Positions 1 through 9,500 of a DNA stretch of 64,000 nt are shown here, one piece after another. Source of the stretch: an uncultured Clostridia bacterium. GTDB lineage: Bacteria; Bacillota; Clostridia; Christensenellales; UBA1242. The notes below the pieces were generated by a model. It searched no databases. It saw only the letters and a program-made list of their open reading frames with translations, and was not told the origin of the DNA. The stretch lies in assembly GCA_934754355.1 (NCBI GenBank), contig CAKVID010000005.1, positions 33,070 through 97,069 of the forward strand, given 5' to 3'. The translations under genes were made by a program, and so were the position numbers. Numbering within the stretch: the first letter of the stretch is position 1; each line of letters opens with the position of its first letter.

Positions 1-742
1 AATTCAATTCAGCAATAGGTTTTTTGTGAGTTTCTATCATTATTGTGTTTTTGTAGCCAATTTCTTTTAGATGGTGCATAATACTAGAATAGTCAATATT
101 CCCGTCAAACGGCAATAAGTGTAAATCCCTAGTATAGTCGTCTCCAAATTCGTAATCGCCTAAATTATCGTGAAGATGAATGGCAAGCAATCTATCTCCG
201 TATAGAGTAAGTAAGTCTATATTTTTGTTGTATAAATTATGATGTCCAGCATCGTAACAAAACCCAAAATTATTGGATTTAATATTATTTAATAAATATT
301 GAAAGTGTGGATAACCATTACTATCTACATTTTCAAGTGCAATCATTACATTTCTGCTTTCGGCAAAATCTACTAATTTTTGAAATTCACTTAGCCCAAA
401 TGGGTTAGGGTTAATTACTGTTGAATTTGGATTGCCAATTGTTGCGTGTAATACGGCAATTTTTACGCCAAAATTGGAACATAATTCAATTTGATTCAAA
501 TATACATTCATTTGCGATTTATGTGCATAGCCTTTTGCCCACATATCGTTAGTATAAGTATTGTCTAAATGAACAAAAGATATGTCAAGACCTAATTTCT
601 TGGCATATTCCAATTGCTTAACTTCTTTGTCTCGGATAAAAGCAATCATTATGCTCTCAAATCCGCTATTTTTAATGTTGTCGCAAATTTCAAAGAAATC
701 CAAACCGCAATCATTATTAGTATTTATTCCAATCTTTTGCAT
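1..742 (-). CDS. Sugar phosphate isomerase/epimerase-like protein (partial)
   Basis: The frame is open to the left edge, so only the first 247 codons are present and the C-terminus is missing. The protein starts MQKIGINTNNDCG and runs as a xylose isomerase-like TIM barrel. Strand-end motifs carry the expected acidic and His metal ligands: FVHLDN, VLHATIG, IALENVD, CYDAGHH, AIHLHDN and IMIETH. Family members epimerise or isomerise sugar phosphates or inositols with a divalent metal; the substrate cannot be read from sequence. The ATG at 742 is preceded by GGAG five bases upstream. It lies 38 bases downstream of the HAD gene on the same strand, so the two are probably co-transcribed. Confidence 0.8.
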   Translation of the reverse strand, partial: MQKIGINTNNDCGLDFFEICDNIKNSGFESIMIAFIRDKEVKQLEYAKKLGLDISFVHLDNTYTNDMWAKGYAHKSQMNVYLNQIELCSNFGVKIAVLHATIGNPNSTVINPNPFGLSEFQKLVDFAESRNVMIALENVDSNGYPHFQYLLNNIKSNNFGFCYDAGHHNLYNKNIDLLTLYGDRLLAIHLHDNLGDYEFGDDYTRDLHLLPFDGNIDYSSIMHHLKEIGYKNTIMIETHKKPIAELN

Positions 743-780
743 ATTATCTCCACTAAAAAAAGTTAGTTTAGTTAAATAAT

Positions 781-1377
781 TTAATTAGGCAACAAATCCT
801 CGGGAATTAGGTTTTTAGATTTCAAAAATTCGTCTGCTTGAGACATTCTAAGAGAACTTCTCTTTCCATGCACATGTATATAATTTTCTTCCCCGAAGAT
901 ATTGGATAATAAAGTGGTTCTCATGTCTTTAGCAAAAGTATCGTCATCAATGATTACATAGTTTGTAGTCAGTTTTTTTCTGTTTAACAAGTTTTTAATA
1001 ATATTTCTAGTCTTTGGGTACAATCCGCAATCATTTTCAATATAATTAATGATTTTATCCGATCTTTCTCCGTCTATGTAAGGTGTTTTTTGTAGTGGTT
1101 TGGATATGTGTAATTTATACACTTCTTTCAAGTAATGTTCGCACATCTGCATATCTTTGCGCTTGCGAGAAACAATTACGACCTCGGTGTCGTACTTTTG
1201 CTCTAGCGTATCTATTATTTTATTGAATGCATCTCTGCTCTCAGCATTGCAATTTTGTGGCCAAAAATCTTCTGATATATACATGGGAAATCCCGCAGGG
1301 GTACGCTCACGTATATCTTGCTGAGTATACAATGTTCCATCAATATCCAAAAATATATAAAATTTCTCTTTTTCCAT
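781..1377 (-). CDS. HAD-superfamily hydrolase
   Basis: The protein (198 aa) begins MEKEKFYIFLDIDGTLYTQQ. The DxDGT box near residues 9-13 is HAD motif I, and VIIDDDTF near the C-terminus fits the acidic motif IV. It is probably a phosphatase-type hydrolase acting in the cytoplasm; no substrate can be inferred. A longer frame starts at 1428, but those 17 residues do not look like protein and overlap a good promoter whose -10 box ends six bases before the ATG at 1377. There is no Shine-Dalgarno sequence, so the mRNA is probably leaderless. The gene leads into the isomerase-like gene. Confidence 0.75.
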   Translation of the reverse strand: MEKEKFYIFLDIDGTLYTQQDIRERTPAGFPMYISEDFWPQNCNAESRDAFNKIIDTLEQKYDTEVVIVSRKRKDMQMCEHYLKEVYKLHISKPLQKTPYIDGERSDKIINYIENDCGLYPKTRNIIKNLLNRKKLTTNYVIIDDDTFAKDMRTTLLSNIFGEENYIHVHGKRSSLRMSQADEFLKSKNLIPEDLLPN

Positions 1378-1383
1378 ATAATT

Positions 1384-1412
1384 AGTATAACATTTAATTT
1401 GCACTAAGGCAA
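1384..1412 (-). promoter_or_regulatory. Leaderless-type promoter of the HAD gene
   Basis: On the minus strand the sequence reads TTGCCT, 17 bases, TATACT, six bases, then ATG. Transcription should therefore begin at or next to the start codon. This is seen directly; activity is inferred. Confidence 0.65.
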
Positions 1413-1575
1413 GAGTGATTGATGACAATGTTTGTACTTTTTATGTCGTATCTTATAATGATACATTGTTAAACATTATTGAACCTTCACTTTTGCGTAA
1501 GCAAAAATATCATTGCGTATCAATATCATTCGCATTAGTAAATTTCATTTTACCGCAAGTAACAATTTCACTGCA

Positions 1576-1608
1576 AATAAAAACAGAAAGTCGAAAGGCT
1601 TTCTGTTT
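1576..1608 (-). terminator. Intrinsic terminator beyond the tRNA-Thr 3'-end copy
   Basis: On the minus strand an AAACAGAAAG / CTTTCTGTTT stem with an 8-base loop is followed by a T-rich run. It lies just beyond a second copy of the tRNA-Thr 3' end, as expected if it was once the tRNA terminator. Confidence 0.7.
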
Positions 1609-1617
1609 GTGTTTGCT

Positions 1618-1764
1618 TGGAGCTGATGGTGGGACTTGGCCTATCTATGACGAAGTCATATATCTCGGGTGGGCAGTGAAACTGGACGGGTTCCCGAGTA
1701 CCATGTGGGTGAGAGTTCCACAACGAAAAAAATAGTATTTAAAAATGGAGCTGATGGTGGGACT
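1618..1764. repeat. 19-bp direct repeat of the tRNA-Thr 3' end flanking a short insert
   Basis: The last 19 bases of tRNA-Thr, including the encoded CCA, are present twice and identically, at 1618-1636 and 1746-1764. Between them lie 109 bases that contain one copy of a 35-nt nested hairpin (1664-1698) also found at 19180 and 20162. The arrangement resembles a small insertion that rebuilt the tRNA 3' end. The remaining non-coding bases of 1378-1745 show only short hairpins such as TTTTGCGTAAGCAAAA near 1500. Confidence 0.75.
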
Positions 1765-1821
1765 CGAACCCACGACCTACGCATTACGAATGCATTGCTC
1801 TACCAACTGAGCCACATCAGC
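1746..1821 (-). tRNA. tRNA-Thr(CGT)
   Basis: The minus strand folds as a cloverleaf. Acceptor arms are GCTGATG and CATCAGC, the D-arm is GCTC/GAGC, the anticodon stem is ATGCA/TGCGT around loop TTCGTAA (anticodon CGT, codon ACG), and the T-arm is GTGGG TTCGAGT CCCAC. The discriminator is T and CCA is encoded (1746-1748). A T-run follows directly. Confidence 0.95.
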
Positions 1822-2084
1822 ATATAAAAATTTAGTCAAAATAAACTTAAATTTTAAATATTGTATAATTTTTTTATCTTCAGACCTTAAAATTTTGTTA
1901 TATATAAACAATGTTTTATATCTAAATTGGTTTCTGATATTTATAACAATATACTTATGATATGTTAATTAGAAAATATATTTGTAAAGCATATCAGTAA
2001 TAATTAGGTGTAAAAAAATACACCCTTATATTTATTATACGATGTTAGTGTAGCATACATTTGCGTTTTTGAAAAGTTATGAAG

Positions 2085-2117
2085 TTAATAATTTAGAAAT
2101 TTTTTCTAAATTATTAA
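2085..2117. terminator. Perfect 15-bp inverted repeat after the 624-aa gene
   Basis: TTAATAATTTAGAAA at 2085-2099 and its exact complement at 2103-2117 are separated by three bases. It lies about 35 bases beyond the stop of the minus-strand gene ending at 2152, so it is probably a terminator, although the U-tract is weak. A second hairpin, GGTGTA/TACACC, lies near 2008-2032. I see no gene in 1822-2151. Confidence 0.5.
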
Positions 2118-2151
2118 TTGTTCTTTTCATTTTCTTCTTAATACTACTTAA

Positions 2152-4026
2152 TTATTTACTTTTCTTTAATTTAATAATTGCTAAAATTAGGGTAATCAAA
2201 AATGCGATTGTAATTGGTGCAATTATTAGAAGCATTAGCATATTTAATTTGCTAGTTGCTTTGTCTACAATTATTACAAAATCTCCTAAGGTTGAGGATT
2301 TAAAAACTAAGTAATTATCTTCGGCATGGGCTAGTTTTTGAACCAATTTACCTTGTTCGTTTATAACTATTGTACACGTGTTGGTAGTAATATTAATTGG
2401 CTTCTCAAATTTGATTGTAACTTCATCGTTAATATTAGAAGGTGTATTATTTATATATATCGTTGCATTGTAACTATTACTTACAATTTTGTTATTTGGT
2501 AGTACTTTTGCAATGCTATTAGGGGTAGAATTTAGGCTTTTAATAATTATTTTGGCTGTTGGGTCAAACCCATTTTTGGCATCTATTTCGCCTTGAACTT
2601 GGCAGGGGTTTTTATTTATTTGGGTATAATTTGTTGCCAAATATTTAGCCTTAATGGTTACCTCTATACTCTTACTATCTCCATAATAGTTATTGGTTTC
2701 TTCAATTACATAGCGGACTGTGTATTTGCCAGCAGTAGGAGTGCTTGGCATATCTGTAATCATTGAAACCTCACCCAAATTAGTAATAGGTTCGGGTAGG
2801 TATATTTTCTCTCCGCAAATACTTTCAACTTTGTTGCTAGATAAATTAATTTTGGCTTGTGCTTTCTTAATCTCAAATATTGTGCTTCCGTATATATCTT
2901 CGCAATCTTTGGCAGATATTTTCCAGTAAATTAATTTTTTAATTACATCTCTGCTTTGGAAGAACATTTCTTTGCTCCAAGCAATATTGTCTAGACTGCA
3001 ATAAATTTCAATTTTCTCGTTGTTTTCACTAAGTATTTTTGTTTTGTCTATTCCAAAACTATGAATTTTGCCATCGTAATTATCTTGGTAGGTGGATATA
3101 GCATTGCTATCCACTCTTATTTTATATTTCTCTACTGTAATAGATAGAGTTATACTGTATTCTTTGCCATCAATATTGGCGCTTATTGTAATATTATTAT
3201 CTTCCTTGGTTAATATATCTTTATTTGCTGTTAGGTTCTCTGTATTTAATATATAACCTGTGCAGTTGGGTCTAGAACAAATTGCAGTAATCTCAAGTCC
3301 ATCACTTTCAAAATGTTCTCCCTCTCTGTAATTAAGTTTGTTAGGAAGTTTGTTCAAAGTTATTCCTATTACATGATGTCCAAGTGGAGCAATAGTTGTA
3401 ATATCTGCAATATTATTACATTTCAAACAATGACGAGATTTCTTGCCAGATATTTCGCAGGTTGGATATTTGTCGATGGTATAATCGCTTGAATATGTAT
3501 GTCCAGTAGGTGAAATTTCTATTTTGCTAGAGTAACTTTCACAATTTAAGCATTTGTGTGCTTTTAGTCCACTATCTATGCAAGTAGGGTCTAGCAAAAT
3601 TTCCCAGTCTTCAGAATACTCATGACCTAATGGCGAAAGTATTATTTCTATACTAAATTCTTGATTGTATGCATAAGTGGTGTATTTATCTTTGCCAGAC
3701 ATTGTGCAAGTAGGCTTTAGTATACTTTCTTTGGTATAATTTTCTGTATTAATTATTGGCAATGTGGAATTTTCTGCATAAGAACATATTCCGCATTTTC
3801 TATATATTAAGCCCTCAAGAGTTGATGTTGGATTGTTCTCTATTTGCCAAATTCCAAATTCATGGTCGCATTCATCTGCATTAACAGTAAATGTGTGTCT
3901 GTTGCCTTCTTGTGTGAAAAGGTCTTTAATAATTGTGTAATTAATAAAACTCAATAAACTGAGCAATAAAGCCAAAAAAACAAAACCAAGTGTAGTATAA
4001 AGTATAGCCTTCTTGTGGGTCTTCAT
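2152..4026 (-). CDS. Exported, membrane-anchored protein with Cys-pair and Ig-like repeats
   Basis: The 624-residue protein has an N-terminal hydrophobic segment (about residues 8-30) and a C-terminal TM helix followed by a basic tail, so most of it is outside the cell. Residues about 50-215 hold four tandem modules of a GHxYS...PTC...KxxHCLxC pattern, giving regularly spaced Cys pairs like repeats in Clostridial surface proteins. Next comes a bacterial Ig-like stretch (KLPNKLNYREGEHFESDGLE) and then MBG-like segments ending AGKYTVRY. The start at 4026 follows AAGGAG at good spacing. It is divergent from the collagen-like gene and next to other surface genes. A binding or adhesive role is likely but not shown. 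Confidence 0.75.
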   Translation of the reverse strand: MKTHKKAILYTTLGFVFLALLLSLLSFINYTIIKDLFTQEGNRHTFTVNADECDHEFGIWQIENNPTSTLEGLIYRKCGICSYAENSTLPIINTENYTKESILKPTCTMSGKDKYTTYAYNQEFSIEIILSPLGHEYSEDWEILLDPTCIDSGLKAHKCLNCESYSSKIEISPTGHTYSSDYTIDKYPTCEISGKKSRHCLKCNNIADITTIAPLGHHVIGITLNKLPNKLNYREGEHFESDGLEITAICSRPNCTGYILNTENLTANKDILTKEDNNITISANIDGKEYSITLSITVEKYKIRVDSNAISTYQDNYDGKIHSFGIDKTKILSENNEKIEIYCSLDNIAWSKEMFFQSRDVIKKLIYWKISAKDCEDIYGSTIFEIKKAQAKINLSSNKVESICGEKIYLPEPITNLGEVSMITDMPSTPTAGKYTVRYVIEETNNYYGDSKSIEVTIKAKYLATNYTQINKNPCQVQGEIDAKNGFDPTAKIIIKSLNSTPNSIAKVLPNNKIVSNSYNATIYINNTPSNINDEVTIKFEKPINITTNTCTIVINEQGKLVQKLAHAEDNYLVFKSSTLGDFVIIVDKATSKLNMLMLLIIAPITIAFLITLILAIIKLKKSK

Positions 4027-4219
4027 ATATTCTCCTTAATATATTTGATGCCGTTTTGAGATGGTAAAATTATATAAATTTTCATGCATTTTTCAAAACG
4101 CCAAGACTTCAATTGTATCACAAAACATTTTTATTTGTGAAATAAATTTATATATAAAAATAAAATTTTTCAAAACTTGCGTGTCTATCTATTATAACTA
4201 TTTGAATTCTGCAAATTTC

Positions 4220-4244
4220 ACATAAATTGTTTATCCATAATATA
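4220..4244 (+). promoter_or_regulatory. Possible sporulation-sigma promoter
   Basis: CATAATATA at 4236-4244 matches the sigma-K type -10 form CATAnnnTA, and an AC-containing -35 lies 14 bases upstream, slightly closer than usual. It precedes a collagen-like gene of the kind expressed late in spore formation. This is a suggestion only. Confidence 0.25.
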
Positions 4245-4272
4245 TTGGAAGTGTAAGGAGACTAAAATATTT

Positions 4273-5427
4273 ATGGATTATTTTGCTTGTGATAAAAATT
4301 ATTGGAGAAAATTATTCTGTCGTAGTTATTGTGGTCAAAGATATTCTAGCGGTGTAAGAGGGGCAACGGGAGCAACTGGTGCTACAGGTGCAACAGGAAC
4401 AATCGGAGATATTGAAGTTAGATCTACTACTACTTTACAGCCGGGAGAAGATGCATATGTAGAAGTAAGTCATGATGAAGATAAGGCATACTTGGATTTT
4501 TTTATTCCTAAGGGAGATTATGGTGTGCCTGAGACTATTCTTGCGGGCAATGTAGAGAAAGTATCATATCTAGATGACCCTGAAGTATTAGATAGATATG
4601 AGGGGCAAATTCATTATCTGGATTTCAAAATTCCCAAAGGAGATACTGGAAGTGTGGGCGAGAAAGGAGATAAGGGGGAACGAGGAGAAATAGGCCCTAC
4701 TGGACCTAAGGGAGACAAAGGAGATAGGGGAGAAGCTGGTCCTCGTGGGCTTCCGGGAGAAATTGGAATAAGTGAAGTAATAGTTATAGGAGAAACAGAG
4801 ACAGTTGAGCATGATAGTCCAGCCGAAGTTCAAGACGATTTCGAGCGAAATATTCATCACTTAACATTTTATATCCCTCAAGGCAAACCCGGTGAGCGTG
4901 GAGAGAAGGGCGAGCAAGGAGACAAAGGAGCAACTGGAGATGTAGGACCAAAGGGGGATAGAGGGGAGCCCGGACCACAAGGAGAAATGGGACCCGCTGG
5001 CAAAAATGGAGCAGCAGGACCACCGGGAGCAACACCAAATATTAATATTACAGTTTTCAATTCGTCTAGCCAAGAAATTAATAATAATAAGCCAGTAAAA
5101 CTGAATGAAACACTAACCAAAAATGTTATGACATCAGACGAGTTCTCTGTGAACATTCCATCTACGGGCTTGTATTTAGTTAGTTTCTCAATAAATAATG
5201 GTAGTAGTGCGACTAGTGGAGATAATATTGGAGTTGCGGTCAATTTAAAAATAATAGATAGTTCTAGAAGACCACTAACTGTTAGTACAAATACTAGTTG
5301 TACATTTGTCCAACAACTAAGCCGAGGAGATATTGTTACTCTAATGCCTACAATTTCTGGCTCAAAAACATTGCTCTCATCGGGTGCGCCAAGTGCAATG
5401 CTAACACTAGTACTTCTTGCATATTAA
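4273..5427 (+). CDS. Collagen-like (GXY repeat) protein, exosporium type
   Basis: The 384-residue protein has a short Cys-containing N-terminus with no signal peptide, then GAT-rich GXY triplets, and further charged GXY tracts (GEKGDKGERGEIG, GERGEKGEQGDKG). Three spacer modules between the tracts each end in a motif like HYLDFKIPKG. The last 120 residues form a globular beta-rich domain resembling the C1q/TNF-like caps of BclA-type proteins. Collagen-like triple helices of this kind coat spores in Bacillota, and spoIIE elsewhere in the window supports sporulation. AAGGAG lies 13 bases before the ATG, which is long. It is followed after 35 bases by a DUF11-like gene; the same pair recurs at 37.7-39.4 kb. 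Confidence 0.85.
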   Translation: MDYFACDKNYWRKLFCRSYCGQRYSSGVRGATGATGATGATGTIGDIEVRSTTTLQPGEDAYVEVSHDEDKAYLDFFIPKGDYGVPETILAGNVEKVSYLDDPEVLDRYEGQIHYLDFKIPKGDTGSVGEKGDKGERGEIGPTGPKGDKGDRGEAGPRGLPGEIGISEVIVIGETETVEHDSPAEVQDDFERNIHHLTFYIPQGKPGERGEKGEQGDKGATGDVGPKGDRGEPGPQGEMGPAGKNGAAGPPGATPNINITVFNSSSQEINNNKPVKLNETLTKNVMTSDEFSVNIPSTGLYLVSFSINNGSSATSGDNIGVAVNLKIIDSSRRPLTVSTNTSCTFVQQLSRGDIVTLMPTISGSKTLLSSGAPSAMLTLVLLAY

Positions 5428-5462
5428 TATAAAGCCAAATAATTAGAAAGTAGGAGAAAATT

Positions 5463-6224
5463 ATGCCAATAATGAATAAAGTTAGTTTGTCTTCCAAGAT
5501 TACAAATACACAAGGCGAACAAGTAGATGTTGGAGTGGATAGTAATATTCTTGCTGTAAATAATGCAACTAGGGATATTTTAATAATAAACTCAGCGAAT
5601 AAATCGTGGGTTCTTCCCGAAGAAGAATTGTTAATAAAAGTAAGTATTACAAATAATATGAATACTAATATTGAAGATTTCAATCTTCAAGCAGTTTTTA
5701 GTGACGATATATCTTTTGTGGCAAAGTCGGTGTATGTTAATTCTACTAATTATCCAGATATTAATATGTCTGATGGCGGAAAATTTCCGATTACAATAGG
5801 CATGGGTGCAGATTGTGAAATAACTTACAAAATAATTATTGGTAAGTATATTCAAGATGCAGAGGCAACAATTTCTTCAATACTCAAATTCAATGTGGAG
5901 GGGCAAGAGATTTCTATTAATTCTTCCAATTTAACTTTAGAAGTATTAATTAACGAACTAACTGCACTAAAATCTGCTAATACATCAGTTGTGGTTTCTG
6001 GTAGTGAACTTATTTATACTGTGCTTGTTACGAATTCGGGACAATATACGAATACAGATATTCGCTTTGTAGATAATTTGCCAAGCGAAGTGGAATTTGT
6101 AGACGGAAGCGTAGAGATAGATGGCACTAGTCAGCCAACATATAGCGTAATCGAAGGCTTTGCACTCAAAGATTTGGCAACTAATGAGACTACGCAAGTA
6201 CAATTCAAGGTAAGAGTGAAGTGA
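5463..6224 (+). CDS. DUF11-type repeat protein
   Basis: The 253-residue protein has no signal peptide. It contains two DUF11-like beta-sandwich repeats, the clearest at about residues 160-253: SANTSVVVSGSELIYTVLVT, then a T(D/N)IRFVDNLPSEVEFVDGS-type stretch and a QVQFKVRVK end. The first half (KVSITNNMNTNIEDFNLQAV) is a diverged copy. DUF11 domains occur in large surface or envelope proteins; here they stand alone. Linkage to the collagen-like gene suggests a joint structural role, perhaps on the spore surface. The start has AGGAG seven bases upstream. An intrinsic terminator follows directly. Confidence 0.75.
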   Translation: MPIMNKVSLSSKITNTQGEQVDVGVDSNILAVNNATRDILIINSANKSWVLPEEELLIKVSITNNMNTNIEDFNLQAVFSDDISFVAKSVYVNSTNYPDINMSDGGKFPITIGMGADCEITYKIIIGKYIQDAEATISSILKFNVEGQEISINSSNLTLEVLINELTALKSANTSVVVSGSELIYTVLVTNSGQYTNTDIRFVDNLPSEVEFVDGSVEIDGTSQPTYSVIEGFALKDLATNETTQVQFKVRVK

Positions 6225-6229
6225 AAAAT

Positions 6230-6258
6230 AAATATCCCCAGTTTTACTGGGGATATTT
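6230..6258 (+). terminator. Intrinsic terminator after the DUF11 gene
   Basis: AAATATCCCCAG pairs with CTGGGGATATTT around a TTTTA loop, starting five bases after the stop codon. Confidence 0.85.
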
Positions 6259-6409
6259 ATTGTATGTTAAAATTAACATAAAGGCAGGGGTTTGTCTGCG
6301 GGTATTGTTGAGGGTGTGATGTATCAAAGGAAAGTAGGTGATAGGGTTAATAGATAAATGACTAGAATGGATAATATGATGTTTAGAAATTTATAGTGCG
6401 TAATATTAT

Positions 6410-6438
6410 TTGACAATTTTGGCCAAAATAATTAAAAT
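6410..6438 (+). promoter_or_regulatory. Promoter of the giant surface gene
   Basis: TTGACA, 17 bases and TAAAAT lie about 100 bases before the start codon of the 3,855-residue protein, giving a 5' leader of roughly 90 bases. Nothing else is recognisable between the terminator at 6258 and this promoter. Confidence 0.7.
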
Positions 6439-6535
6439 TATTTTGTGGATTAGTGTGCAAAAATATTATCCTCTCTAATGGGACAATATACACACAATAA
6501 ATTATAAATGTAAATAACAGAAAAATGGAGTTGTT

Positions 6536-9500
6536 ATGAAAAAATTTGGATTCAAAAAGAAACTAGGAATACTTGCTCTTAGCCTTGGCATTTGCACAGG
6601 TGTTTTTGGTGCAAATTTATGTCGTGCAGATAGGGTTTCGCCCGTTCAAGCCATATCATATACCGATACTACTAGTTATGTGAGCGTTGGGGAATTGTGG
6701 AATGCTGAGGACCAAGTATTTAACAAAGATAATTTAAGTATCCTTAAGAAATATATATCAGGCAAGGCAGATGCAACTATTGCAGATATAAATGAAATGG
6801 CAACAAACACTTCTGCAAGCGATATTATGCGTGCCAAAACTCTAGATGCTGGAACACAAGGAGATATAACATATACAGCCAAAACTGCCGAGCAGGATAT
6901 CATCGTCCGCTTGGGTGGTCTGGATTGGGAGGTTATGTATCTTTCAAAAGATAAATCTGGCAACTCCATTTTGACATTATGGCTTAGCAATAACAAACAA
7001 GATGCTTGGGCTGGCAGAGCGTCTGACGAAGGTGAGTATTATGGCTTTATTGATGGTGCACTATATAGCAGATGGTCGTGCTTTAGTTATGGTTCAGATG
7101 CATATCCAGCGAACATGTATGGTATTAGTTATGTAAATGCTGTTACACTCAATAATGGTGGTATGTATTCTGCTGGCTCGAAAGTAACTACAGGGGTAGA
7201 AAAAAGTGTCGACAATGTTTTTGCATATTTTACAATGGAACAATTTGGTATGACCGAATATATTGTCACTCCTAGGAGTGTTAGTTGGCAAGAAAATCAA
7301 AGTGCAAAAACTATAATAAATGCATACTATAATTATCCAAATGATGCTTGGTCAAAAGATACACCTGATACTGGATTTTATAGTGCCGAATACAACTACG
7401 CAAAAAAAGATTATAGTGATGCATGGGCAGATAGTTATATATGGTTGCCAAGCATGTGTGAAACGGGCTCTAATGACTCACAACTTGGACTTTGGAAGAC
7501 ATCCATTAACCAAAGAATGTTTGCTAATGGTGTTTCTAGTGGGGGTAGTGTGGGAAAATCTTCGACCTCCGCTAGTAATAACGCTTGGCTGCGTTCAGGC
7601 AATGACAATGGTTCGAGTATGCGTAGGCTGTATGAGAATGGGCGTGATTCCTATTCCAGTAGTGGGACTGTCTGCCATGCTATTCGTCCCTCGCTCCACT
7701 TAAATTTAAGCTCTGTCGAACTTAGTTTGACACACGACACAATTTCCAAAGGCGAGATGAGTGTAAGTCCGGCGAGTAGTGTATATGACGGGACTATCAA
7801 ATCACCAACAGTCGCCGTAACATTAAACGGGGAATCGTTGGCAGAAAATTCTGACTATACCCTAGAATATTCACTTAATGGCAAAGTTGTCGAAGAGATA
7901 ATAGATGCTGGAGAATATACAATCTCAGCCAAAGGCTGTGGAAACTTCATTGGCCGACTAAGTGCCAAATATACAGTTACCCAAAGAGACTTAAGCAATG
8001 CCACTTTGACAGGAATTGAAAACAAAACATATTCTGGCTCGGCACAAACACAGAATTTGACTTTGAGTGATTTGGGCGGGACGCTGGTGGAGAATACTGA
8101 TTACACAGTATCTTATTCCAATAATACAAATGCTGGCACAGCGACTATAACTATCACTGGCAAAGGCAATTATACTGGAACTATAACTCCAACTTTTGAA
8201 ATAACACCGCTTGAATTGGCTGATTCATCTGATTTCTACCTTTCTTATTTGGATCAAATTACGTATCGAGCGTGGGAGGGTGGTGGTGCATTTACGCCTA
8301 AAGTTAGGCTTTATTACATAAGTCAGGAGCAAACTGAGGGCAAAGATTACACTGTGGCATATTCAAATAATACAAATGCTGGAATGGGAAGTGTAATTGT
8401 AACGGGTATGGGGAATTTTACTGGCACTTTAACAGGTCCCTTAGAAATATTTCCTCGACCTCTTGGTAAGAGTTCAGAGTCTTTTTTCAGTGTAGACGAT
8501 GATAAATACAATGGTGACGCACTCACCCCAAATATAACGTTACGTGAGGCTGGGGAAACTCTAATTCTTAATCAGGATTACACTGCAACATATTCAAATA
8601 ATATAAATGCTGGAACGGGGAGTGTAACTGTAACTGGAATAAACAATTATGAAAATAGACTATCCAAGAATTTTACTATATATAAACGTGGTATGGGCGA
8701 TGCCAGTATATCTACAATTGCTGACCAAGAATATACCGGCTCGTATATTACTCCAACTCCAACTATTACATACAACGGAAAAACTCTCACAAAAGAAAAA
8801 GATTATACTCTAAAGTATTCAAATAACTTTGATATAACAACAAGGGCTTTGGTTACAATTACTGGAACTGGAAACTTTTCGGGCAGTACGACTAAGAACT
8901 TTAAAATAGTTCAGTCAGATATATCCAAAGGAACTCTTACATTAGATAATACTACATTTGCTTATACTGGAAATAATATTGTTGTTAATGAAAATCTAGT
9001 CAAGAATGGAACATCACTTATTAGAAATACCGATTATACTTATACTATCAAGTCGGGCAGTGCAACTGGCACTACTGTAACCGATATCAAAAATGTCGGA
9101 ATATATTATGTTGTTTTGGATGGAATAAATAATTATACAGGAACTATATCTGCATCTTTTGAGATAACTAGTGTTGATTTGAGTACTTCTGGCACCATTG
9201 TATTGTCTGAAATTGAATGTGAATATGCGGATAATATAATCATTCCTAACTTCAACGTTAAACTAAATAATAATATAATACTCGGTAGTACAGATTATAC
9301 TTATGAAATTCAAGTAAATGGCAAAGAAGCATCTCCTATAGATGTTGGAAATTATACAATTGTTGTTACTGGCAAAAATGGTTATGTAGGGAGCGTTAGT
9401 ACTCAATATACAATAACGCCAAGGAATATAACTGGTTCAGTAGTTGTATTGGAAAGTGATAATTTTGATTATACAGGGCTTGAGATTAGGCCTGAGGTAT

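Noticed and set aside
1415..1735. 106-codon plus-strand frame before tRNA-Thr
   Set aside because: It runs through a terminator hairpin, a tRNA 3'-end copy and the 35-nt hairpin; no ribosome site or protein-like composition.
4878..5243. 121-codon minus-strand frame rich in Pro, with collagen-like spacing
   Set aside because: It is the antisense shadow of the GXY tract, since Gly/Pro codons read backwards give Pro-rich frames. No ribosome site.
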